Source of the DNA: Calothrix sp. NIES-3974 | GTDB lineage: Bacteria; Cyanobacteriota; Cyanobacteriia; Cyanobacteriales; Nostocaceae | Assembly (NCBI RefSeq): GCF_002368395.1 | Contig: NZ_AP018254.1 | Span: 1,240,001-1,304,000 of the forward strand | Direction of reading: 5' to 3' | DNA length: 64,000 nucleotides | Part shown: positions 41,232 through 48,517 of the stretch, one piece after another | Position numbering within the stretch: position 1 is the stretch's first letter | How the letters are laid out: the number at the start of each line of letters is the position of its first letter | Notes under the pieces: model-generated | What the model was told of the DNA's origin: nothing | The model's input: only the letters and a program-made list of their open reading frames with translations | The model's database searches: none | Position numbers and translations under genes: made by a program

Positions 41232-41274
41232 GGGGTTTACGGATATTCGCTGGTATGCAACGTAAAAAATATTA

Positions 41275-41511
41275 CTAGAATTTATTAAGGTCAAGACCTG
41301 CTTCCTTAGCCATTGTCGAGAGACCTTTTTTCTCCAGAGTTTTGATGGCTTTGGTGGAAAGTTTAAGTTTAACAAAGCGGTTCCCTTCTGCCCACCAAAC
41401 GCGTTTTACTTGCAGGTTAGCATGTTGTAGGCGTTTGGTGCGACGGTGGGAGTGGGATATGGAAAATCCGTTATTTGCTTTTTTACCTGTGAGTTGACAA
41501 CGACGAGACAT
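41275..41511 (-). CDS. rpmB: 50S ribosomal protein L28
   Basis: 78 residues, normal length. [20 protein letters not shown] and the basic [16 protein letters not shown] are the L28 signature, and the C-terminus [15 protein letters not shown] is also typical. A structural protein of the large subunit. It is followed by a strong terminator and preceded by htpG on the same strand (about 150 bp). Confidence 0.97.
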   Translation of the reverse strand: MSRRCQLTGKKANNGFSISHSHRRTKRLQHANLQVKRVWWAEGNRFVKLKLSTKAIKTLEKKGLSTMAKEAGLDLNKF

Positions 41512-41597
41512 AGTTTTTACTTCTGATAATTTTTGATTTTTCGTGACAATCTCCTATTGTACAGTTTTCTCTCGGTGAGTAAAGGAAATTGTGGGAG

Positions 41598-41617
41598 AGA
41601 CGCGATATATCGCGTCT
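41598..41617. repeat. REP palindrome, GACGCGATATATCGCGTC type
   Basis: AGACGCGATATATCGCGTCT is a perfect 20-base palindrome. Others of this type: 20122-20141, 22493-22512, 28776-28799, 43960-43979 and 46288-46307. Confidence 0.88.
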
Positions 41618-41658
41618 GTAGTACAGCACGGCGTAAATATCTCCCCATTCCCTTGTAT

Positions 41659-43617
41659 TTATTTGGCTGCTTGTTCGGTTAATTTGGTCAACACTTCGTT
41701 GGAACGTTCGACAAAGGATTTCATTCCGTCTGCATCAAAGCCTTTTTGGGTCATGAGGGCTAAGTCGTAAACGTGTTGACAAATCATGTTGACTAGTTGT
41801 CCGTTGGGAGATTCGCCACTGCCTTGAATTATTGTACCTTGGTTGAGGGTGGCGAGGTTTTGAATTAGGGGATGGGCTGTATTGACAACGAGGATATGGT
41901 CGTCAGGGAATTCGGCCATTTTTTGTTGCATGACGGCGTTCATATCCCGTAGACGACGCAATATTTCTGGTAATAATACCATTGCGGGAGGTGTTCCCTG
42001 GGGATTGTCGGATTTGATGGCTTCGGTGCGAATGTTGACGCGGGGTTTGTTGAGGGCTTTTTCAAATATTTCTTTGATGACTTGACTACGGGTTTTGTTG
42101 GTGGTGGGGTCAACGATTTCGCTGGCTTTTTCTTTGTCGAGGAGGGTGTTGTCGAGGTCGGAATCGACACGGGTAAATTTAACGTCTTTGTATTCCTGTT
42201 CGAGGAAGTTGATAAAGTGGGTGTCGATAAAGGAGTCCATGTAGAGGACTTCTAAACCTTGACTTTTGTGAAGTTCGATGTAGGTGGCTTGGGCTGCTTC
42301 GTCGGTGCAGTAAAATACTTTATTCTCGTGACGTTCTTTGTTGCGTTCGAGATATTCTTTGAGGGTGGTGTAGGGTAATTTTGCACCGGGATTGACATCT
42401 TGCCATGCGTCACCGTCTTCGTTGGGGATTTGGACGTTGGCAGTGTCTGGGTTGGGTTGGTAGGTGGTGCGGAAAATAATTGCGTCTTCAACTTGTTTTT
42501 TGAATTTGTCGTCGTTAAGTACGCCGAATTTGACGAAGGTTCCCAGGTCTTTCCAGGCGTTAATGTATTCTTCCCGGTTATCTCTGTATAATTCTTTTAA
42601 CCTGTCGCCGACTTTTTTGGCGATGTAATCACCGATTTTTTTGACGGTTCTATCTCCTTGTAGGGAACTACGGGAGACGTTGAGGGGGATGTCGGTACTG
42701 TCTACAACGCCGCGCATGGGTAATAAAAATTGCGGCATGATTTCTTCGACGTTATCGCTGACGAATACCTGGTTACAGAAGAGTTTGATTTGTCCTTTGG
42801 TGACATCAACGTCGGGACGGAGTTTGGGGAAGTATAAAATGCCGTTGATAATAAAGGGGTAGTCGGTGTTGAGGTGTACCCAGAGTAGGGGTTCTTCTTG
42901 GAAGGGGTATAAATAACGATAGAATTCTAGGTAATCTTCCTTAGTGAGATTATTGGGTGATTCTCGCCAGGGTGCTTTTTGGCGGTTGAGGACTTCGCCG
43001 TTAAGTTTAATGGGTACTGGCATGAAATCGCAATAGGTTTTCACCAGATTTTTAATCCGTTCCGATTCCAGGTATTCCAGTTCCTCTTCCATTAAGTGCA
43101 GGGTGATGGTGGTTCCACGGGTGCTACGACGGGTGGAATCGCTGATGGTGAATGCGGGGGAACCGTCGCAAACCCAGTGGACTGGTTGGGAACCTTCTTG
43201 ATAGGAAAGGGTATCTATTTCTACTTGGCTGGCGACCATGAAGGAGGAGTAGAAACCTAAACCAAAGTGACCGATGATGGGTTGGTCGGAGCTACCTTTA
43301 TACTTACTAATAAATTCTTCGGCACTGGAAAAGGCAACTTGGTTAATATATTTTTTGATTTCCTCGGCGGTCATGCCGATACCATTATCGCTAATGGCGA
43401 GGGTTTTGTTGTTTTTATCGATGATGATTTCGATTTCCGGTTCACCAATTTCACCCTTGTATTCCCCTGCACGGGATACCATACTGAGTTTTTGAATTGC
43501 ATCTACAGCATTAGAAACGAGTTCGCGAAAGAATATTTGATGGTCAGAATAGAGGGATTTTTTAATAATCGGGAAAATATTCTCAGTATGAATAGTAATA
43601 TTGCCTTGTTCTAACAT
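41659..43617 (-). CDS. htpG: Molecular chaperone HtpG (Hsp90)
   Basis: 652 residues from the ATG at 43617 (a TTG three codons earlier is less likely). The GHKL ATPase domain has ELVSNAVDAIQKL, DNGIGMT and GHFGLGFYSSFMV, the ATP-lid and Mg-binding motifs. The middle and dimerisation domains follow; the length matches bacterial HtpG. HtpG remodels client proteins with DnaK and is thermally induced in cyanobacteria. No CIRCE (GAGTGCTAA) operator was seen upstream. Confidence 0.97.
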   Translation of the reverse strand: MLEQGNITIHTENIFPIIKKSLYSDHQIFFRELVSNAVDAIQKLSMVSRAGEYKGEIGEPEIEIIIDKNNKTLAISDNGIGMTAEEIKKYINQVAFSSAEEFISKYKGSSDQPIIGHFGLGFYSSFMVASQVEIDTLSYQEGSQPVHWVCDGSPAFTISDSTRRSTRGTTITLHLMEEELEYLESERIKNLVKTYCDFMPVPIKLNGEVLNRQKAPWRESPNNLTKEDYLEFYRYLYPFQEEPLLWVHLNTDYPFIINGILYFPKLRPDVDVTKGQIKLFCNQVFVSDNVEEIMPQFLLPMRGVVDSTDIPLNVSRSSLQGDRTVKKIGDYIAKKVGDRLKELYRDNREEYINAWKDLGTFVKFGVLNDDKFKKQVEDAIIFRTTYQPNPDTANVQIPNEDGDAWQDVNPGAKLPYTTLKEYLERNKERHENKVFYCTDEAAQATYIELHKSQGLEVLYMDSFIDTHFINFLEQEYKDVKFTRVDSDLDNTLLDKEKASEIVDPTTNKTRSQVIKEIFEKALNKPRVNIRTEAIKSDNPQGTPPAMVLLPEILRRLRDMNAVMQQKMAEFPDDHILVVNTAHPLIQNLATLNQGTIIQGSGESPNGQLVNMICQHVYDLALMTQKGFDADGMKSFVERSNEVLTKLTEQAAK

Positions 43618-44415
43618 GATTCCCAAATCCGAAATTCAGTATAGTACGTATAATCAGGTGGAGATACCTGGTGATGCTTAGTTGGCTTAGTTTTGACTGT
43701 TAACAGTTGACGGGTATGTCAGGGTAGGGATAGAAGGGGAACAGTATAAATTATGTATTCCTCACTACACCTGTGAACTTGATTTTTGCCCTGTGTTGGT
43801 ATACCGTCTTGATTTTCCTGATTTTCAGGGATATCTTACCTACCGTGGATTATACGCGCAATCGTGACGCGATCGCTCTTTGATTACAGCATTGTTTGCC
43901 GTCTAGTTGTATTTCGGATTTCCCTACATATTCCGAATGAGGGAGGGGGGAGCGGGGAGAGACGCGATATATCGCATCTGTACAGGAGTAGTAGGAAAAT
44001 TAACCTGTTACCACTTATTACTCACTTGTGAGAAATACAGGTAAGTTAAAGCAAAATTACCCCAGGTCAAGTGAGTGAGTAGATGAGCGATCGCAGACGG
44101 AAGCGACTAACTATGATTGAATTAGTCTAACTAACTCAATTTGCATAAATGATGACAGGTATCTCCCAAACCTCTCGACTTCAACAGGCAGCGGAAACTT
44201 TATCTTTAATTATTACTGTTTAAAATCCTCCTCAGACCCCGAATTCTCTCCCGACCACAAATCGATATTAGTGTGATGAAAATTGCTAAGGTCTAGGATT
44301 TCGGATTTCTCATATTAACTTTGACCCTTAATTCCCCTACTTTGCTTAAATTTACCCTTCCCCCTTGGGAGGAAGGAATTAAAAGGTAGGGTAAAATTCT
44401 GTAGATGCCTTTAAA
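43618..44415. other. Intergenic region upstream of htpG
   Basis: 798 bp. It contains GGGAGGGGGGAGCGGGGAG repeats with a REP palindrome (43960-43979), HIP1 sites and a 24-codon fragment starting MMTGISQTSRLQQAAETLS (44149) that I cannot place. No CIRCE, riboswitch or other gene seen. Confidence 0.45.
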
Positions 44416-44766
44416 TTACCGAATCCCCTCATTTTCTATTAAATATTCTAATAACACGATTAAATTTGGCAGATTATTCTTAGCAGTATTCCAAACTATT
44501 TTGAGGTTAACTTGAAAATATTCATGAGCCATCACATTTCTCATATCACCCATAATTCGCCAGGGTATTTCTGGGTAATTTGATTGAATTTTGGCTGGAA
44601 TATTGATAGCCGCTTCTCCAATTATCAAAAAATCATATAGAACTGCTTTTACGATTGTTTCGTTATTTTTAAAATCGGTAAAACTCAGATTGTTCACTCA
44701 ATTTTGAATTGCTATACAGGCTTGCATCATATCTTTGATACGAAACTGCCAATCTCTAGAGGGCAT
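44416..44766 (-). pseudogene. hepT: HepT-type toxin with in-frame TGA at codon 23
   Basis: Read from an ATG at 44766 the frame gives MPSRDWQFRIKDMMQACIAIQN, a typical HepT N-terminus, then TGA at 44698-44700, then the rest in the same frame with GEAAINIP and RNVMAHEYF. The latter is the RX4HXY motif of HepT HEPN ribonucleases. The ATG overlaps the mntA stop by 11 bases, as in MntA-HepT operons. Restart at a GTG straight after the stop would give a 93-residue product lacking the first helix. Thus the toxin is probably inactivated by a nonsense mutation. HepT is otherwise neutralised when MntA adds AMP to its Tyr. Confidence 0.8.
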
Positions 44767-45061
44767 GAATTAAATCCTTTGTAACTACTTCCCTCATGTG
44801 TTCTCGCAAAGCATCTATAGTTCCTATATTCACTGAACAATCTAATATATCTTCTAAAAATAATCGTACTTTGATAAACTCAAATAAGCCAATTTCGCTA
44901 TCAAATTCTACCAAAAAATCCACATCACTATCAGTTTTCGCTTCGTCTCGTGCAACAGAACCAAATAAATTGAGAGATTTTACTCCCATTTTTTTGAGTT
45001 CTTCTCGATGTAAGGCGATAACTTTTAATACTTCATCTTTTTTCATTGTTTTAAATATCAT
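44756..45061 (-). CDS. mntA: MntA-type nucleotidyltransferase antitoxin
   Basis: 101 residues (or 96 from the second Met, 45046). The minimal nucleotidyltransferase signature GSVARDEAKTDSDVDFLVEF contains the G-S and the D-x-D needed for metal and ATP binding. Family members AMPylate the HepT toxin on its RX4HXY tyrosine to silence it. It overlaps the hepT start by 11 bp, implying translational coupling. This gene looks intact though its partner is not. Confidence 0.9.
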   Translation of the reverse strand: MIFKTMKKDEVLKVIALHREELKKMGVKSLNLFGSVARDEAKTDSDVDFLVEFDSEIGLFEFIKVRLFLEDILDCSVNIGTIDALREHMREVVTKDLIHAL

Positions 45062-45107
45062 AATCTTAATTCCATATTGTTCACAAATTATTTTTTATGC
45101 AACACCC

Positions 45108-46280
45108 TTAATTTGAATATCGCTGGATTAATCTTTGTGCTGTTTGCAGGTGCTTTTGTGCTAATTCTGATGGTGTGATAATTTGTGCTGCATCCATATA
45201 CCGATGCAACCACAGCAAAAATTCGTCAAAGGAGCGTCGGGGGAGGGTGACTGTATAATCAACCGATAATATTTCCCCCGTGGATTTGTCTTTAACTACA
45301 TTGCTAATTTTTTGACTGGGATGACGGCGATCGCCTTCTAAAATAAACGTGGCTACGGGTGGATAAAATCTCACCTTAATGGAAGTCAATGGCAATTCTC
45401 CTGCTAGTTCTAAACTTTGTTCTTCCACATCTCCTAACTTCAAACCCCAACCGTTCTCAATCAGTCTATAGGCTTGTTTCAGCTTTTCCTGTTGTATGGC
45501 TATTCCCCTAATAGTATCCAATAGTTGACAGTAGTTGGCAAAGCGGTTTACCCGTCCAATAGCAAAATGTCCGTTGTCACAGTATTCGTACAGCAAATAC
45601 CAGGCGATATCGTGGTAAATTAGTTGTAGGGGATATACCTCCATCATCCCCAGATGCTTGTGGTTGTAGGGTGAAGATTGACGGGAAATTGCGATCGCTT
45701 GTCCTTGACTAATGGCTTTTTCTACTAAGTTAATTTGATGATATAAATTGTCTTTATTTTTACCTTTGGCAATCATTTCCTCCGGGTCTGTGTAGACTAT
45801 AGCTCGGTTTAAATGTTGACGTACTGGGTAAAATAATTCACCTTTTAGTTCCCCATCCCAACCCCGCAGACGTTTTTCTAAGGACTCGTATATCAATCGC
45901 ACTTGGGGATGACCTTGAAATTTCGCCTGACTTAGTAAAGCATTGAGCGCAACTTTCAGTTCCTCAATGGTCATTACACCTGTTCCCAGGTAATAACCCC
46001 AACGGTACATTCGTTGATTGAGGATGCCATATTTGCGTAATATATTTAAATCCTTCCGCAGGGTGGGAATAGCGGGATAACCAGGGGGAAGGTCGATATT
46101 TAAACTGTGTGCTAATTCTCGAAAACGCTTTTGCACCTGCGCGATCGCATCATGGTGTTTTTTCCCTCTTGACTCAAAGCTATCGGGACAACCGACTCCT
46201 GGATATTTGAGGAAGGTAGCAATTAGCAGTAGAAGTCGTTCGCAAGTTATTTCCATGCAGTCATATTGTGGTGTTACCAA
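45108..46280 (-). CDS. WYL-domain transcriptional regulator of the CRISPR island
   Basis: 390 residues (or 382 from the internal Met at 46256). An N-terminal helical DNA-binding part (about 9-110, RLLLLIATFLKYPGVGC..IPTLRKDLNILRKYGIL) precedes a WYL domain (about 190-290: GMMEVYPLQLIYHDIAWYLLYEYCDNGHFAIGRVNRF) and a C-terminal extension (about 300-385). WYL regulators adjacent to CRISPR loci sense ligands or nucleic acid and control cas genes. It is divergent from the csx18/cas1 genes, with a REP palindrome in its upstream region. Confidence 0.85.
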   Translation of the reverse strand: MVTPQYDCMEITCERLLLLIATFLKYPGVGCPDSFESRGKKHHDAIAQVQKRFRELAHSLNIDLPPGYPAIPTLRKDLNILRKYGILNQRMYRWGYYLGTGVMTIEELKVALNALLSQAKFQGHPQVRLIYESLEKRLRGWDGELKGELFYPVRQHLNRAIVYTDPEEMIAKGKNKDNLYHQINLVEKAISQGQAIAISRQSSPYNHKHLGMMEVYPLQLIYHDIAWYLLYEYCDNGHFAIGRVNRFANYCQLLDTIRGIAIQQEKLKQAYRLIENGWGLKLGDVEEQSLELAGELPLTSIKVRFYPPVATFILEGDRRHPSQKISNVVKDKSTGEILSVDYTVTLPRRSFDEFLLWLHRYMDAAQIITPSELAQKHLQTAQRLIQRYSN

Positions 46281-46287
46281 ATTTTAG

Positions 46288-46307
46288 AGACGTGATATAT
46301 CACGTCT
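46288..46307. repeat. REP palindrome at the WYL regulator 5' end
   Basis: AGACGTGATATATCACGTCT is a perfect 20-base palindrome starting 8 bp upstream of the WYL start. It belongs to the same family as other intergenic palindromes, so it need not be an operator. Confidence 0.75.
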
Positions 46308-46566
46308 TTATCTTTTGAGGTTTTCAAAATCGCTAGACTAGAAATTTTAATTTGTCAAGACAAAAGAAAATATTGGGGTACCTTAAATTTTGCTGGGTAA
46401 ACACATTATAAGCCAACCTTTTGAACGACTGATAAAAGTAAGTTAAATATTTTCTTTTACTGGTCAGTTAGGTGGGATTTTTGGGAAAATCAAAGTAAAA
46501 TATATAACCAAAATATAATAAAAATAAGTAATTAAAACTAAATTCCACCTACTAATCCAGGCTACC

Positions 46567-46821
46567 ATGTATATCTCACCGCGTGCCGCTTTTATCCGCA
46601 ATACCCTAGTTTCCCTTGGAACTGGAATTATAACTTTGGTAATATTGCTCATCGCTCCCTTGGGACTAGCTGCTGTAATTATTAATACTTTGTTAGTAAC
46701 GGCTGCCACATTTACCATTTCCACCATTGCCGATCGGGTAATATTATGGCTAGAACCAGGACAACAAGCCGAGTTGTTAGGTGATTCACATCGTGGAAAA
46801 ATAAATAAGCGTAGAGATTAG
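46567..46821 (+). CDS. Csx18-like small membrane protein
   Basis: 84 residues: ISPRAAFIRNTLVSLGTGII, two hydrophobic helices (about 15-34 and 35-60) and a charged tail. Sequence and placement just upstream of cas1 match, as I recall, the cyanobacterial CRISPR-associated Csx18 family of small membrane proteins. Function is unknown. It is separated from cas1 by 238 bp containing a REP palindrome and 'GCTTGCCGCAGGC' repeats. Confidence 0.6.
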   Translation: MYISPRAAFIRNTLVSLGTGIITLVILLIAPLGLAAVIINTLLVTAATFTISTIADRVILWLEPGQQAELLGDSHRGKINKRRD

Positions 46822-46847
46822 AACAATTCGTAACATTTCCGACAAAA

Positions 46848-46870
46848 GAGACGTAGCAATGCTACGTCTC
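46848..46870. repeat. REP palindrome, GAGACGTAGC type
   Basis: GAGACGTAGC, loop AAT, GCTACGTCTC, between the Csx18-like gene and cas1. Confidence 0.85.
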
Positions 46871-47059
46871 TACACAACGTCAAATTTTCAATTCATATAT
46901 TTATTCAGCAACGCCAATTATCTCAGATGAGGATTTAGCAGCACAGTGATTGCGTAAATCCTGACAAATTACAAATTACGTAGCTAGCTTCCCGCGAGCG
47001 GGTATTACGTACGCGAAGCGGCTTGCCGCAGGCTATTACAAATTACGAATTATATTAAA

Positions 47060-48052
47060 ATGTTAACTCTCTACGTTTCCCAGCAAAATTGCTACGTTGG
47101 TTTAAACCAAGAATCACTAATTATCAAACAGGGTGAAAATATTCTTGGGGAGGTGCAATTACCCCTATTAGAACAAGTTTTAATATTTGGTAAATCCCAA
47201 GTTTCCACCCAAGCAATTCGAGCCTGTTTATGGCGTGATATTCCCATTGCCTACCTGTCGCGAATGGGTTATTGTTACGGACGCATATTACCAATTGCCA
47301 GGGGTTTTCGTCAATTATCCCGTTATCAACAGCAGCTTTTATTAACAGATAATTTGATTACTGCTCGTGCCATTGTTCAGGCTAAACTAAAAAATAGTCG
47401 GATTTTATTACGACGACAACGAAAGCGATTGGAATCCACTAATATTGAAGCTGTTTTACAAAGTCTTGATTATTTAGCAACTCAAGCAGGTACTGCCGAA
47501 ACCAGAGAAAAACTTATGGGTATTGAAGGTGCTGGTGCTGCCCAATATTTTAGTGTATTGGGGGAATGTTTGACAAATTCTGATTTTATTTTTACCGCCA
47601 GAACCCGTCGTCCTCCCGGTAATCCGGTAAATGCTATCTTAAGTTTTGGCTATCAAGTTTTGTGGAATCATCTATTAGCTTTGATTGAATTACAAGGACT
47701 TGACCCTTATTATGCTTCCCTTCATATCGCCCACGATGGACATGCAGCTTTGGCTTCAGATTTAATTGAAGAGTTTCGCGCTCCCATTGTAGATTCCCTG
47801 TTGCTATGGTTAGTCAATAGCCGGGTAATTGATGCTCAAAATGATTTTGAATATCGGGATGGTGGTTGTTTTTTAAATGACACAGGAAGAAAAAAATATT
47901 TGCAGGCATTTTCCCAACGGATGGAAGAACAAATTCAAGATGATAATGGCGAGAAACAGCCCCGTTGGGATTTATTAACGCGACAAGTTAAAGCCTATAA
48001 GCAGTTTGTGTACAATCCCAGCTATCAATATCAACCCTATCAAATCAGGTAA
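47060..48052 (+). CDS. cas1: CRISPR integrase Cas1
   Basis: 330 residues. An N-terminal beta-sheet domain (about 1-85) and the helical catalytic domain. Metal-binding residues fit Glu156 (IEGAGAAQYF), His222 (LHIAHDGH) and Glu237 (DLIEEFRAP). Cas1 with Cas2 integrates new spacers at the leader end. No reverse transcriptase is fused. Stop and cas2 start overlap by one base (TAATG). Confidence 0.97.
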   Translation: MLTLYVSQQNCYVGLNQESLIIKQGENILGEVQLPLLEQVLIFGKSQVSTQAIRACLWRDIPIAYLSRMGYCYGRILPIARGFRQLSRYQQQLLLTDNLITARAIVQAKLKNSRILLRRQRKRLESTNIEAVLQSLDYLATQAGTAETREKLMGIEGAGAAQYFSVLGECLTNSDFIFTARTRRPPGNPVNAILSFGYQVLWNHLLALIELQGLDPYYASLHIAHDGHAALASDLIEEFRAPIVDSLLLWLVNSRVIDAQNDFEYRDGGCFLNDTGRKKYLQAFSQRMEEQIQDDNGEKQPRWDLLTRQVKAYKQFVYNPSYQYQPYQIR

Positions 48053-48333
48053 TGCTGTTATATATTGTTGCCTATGATATTCCTTGTGACAAACGACGCA
48101 AGAAAATATCAGATTTACTAGAAGGGTATGGACAACGGGTGCAGTATTCAGTTTTTGAATGTCAGCTAACCCATAGCAAATTCAAGGAACTGTGTCAGCG
48201 ACTGCGGAAAGTTGTAAAGTTAGAGGAAGATAGTCTACGCTTTTATCCCTTGTCCCAGCATACCCTAGGACAGGTTGAGGTTTGGGGTGTTAGTCCTCCG
48301 GTAACTTCCTTTCCTAGTTCGGTGATTATCTGA
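48052..48333 (+). CDS. cas2: CRISPR Cas2
   Basis: 93 residues, the usual length. MLLYIVAYDIPCDKRRKKISDLL is the ferredoxin-like Cas2 start with the conserved Asp9, followed by VQYSVFECQL. It dimerises between two Cas1 dimers. It overlaps cas1 by 1 bp and ends 184 bp before the first repeat. Confidence 0.96.
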   Translation: MLLYIVAYDIPCDKRRKKISDLLEGYGQRVQYSVFECQLTHSKFKELCQRLRKVVKLEEDSLRFYPLSQHTLGQVEVWGVSPPVTSFPSSVII

Positions 48334-48517
48334 CTTTGTGCGAGGGGGTCAGGAAATCGCCGAAATGCCTATTTTTTTGTTGACCCCCTCGCCGCCTTGC
48401 TGTGTAAGGGTTTGAAGGATTTTTGTCATGGATTTTTACTGCTTCGACGACAATTTTTTAGACCCCCTCGCAATCCGCCTCTGGACATCTTGCTGTATCA
48501 GGGTTTAAAATCGAGGG
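48334..48517 (+). promoter_or_regulatory. CRISPR leader with repeated blocks
   Basis: 184 bp between cas2 and the first repeat. GCGAGGGGGTC (48340-48350) has inverted partners GACCCCCTCGC at 48382-48392 and 48461-48471. A second block, CTTGCTGTGTAAGGGTTTGAA (near 48397-48416), recurs as CTTGCTGTATCAGGGTTTAAA (near 48490-48510). So the leader seems to be two diverged copies of one module. Being AT-rich and cas2-adjacent, it should hold the array promoter and the Cas1-Cas2 anchoring sequence. Confidence 0.8.

Larger units (their letters stand above)
40650..41274. other. Intergenic region upstream of hpsA
   Basis: 625 bp that should contain the hps promoter; I see no sigma-factor consensus I trust. 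A REP palindrome (41137-41159) and the rpmB terminator (41197-41231) lie at its far end. Confidence 0.45.

Noticed and set aside
41151-41375. 74-codon frame over the rpmB end and terminator
   Set aside because: It is out of frame with rpmB and spans the terminator hairpin.
43618-43720. CIRCE operator for htpG
   Set aside because: No GAGTGCTAA-type inverted repeat is present.
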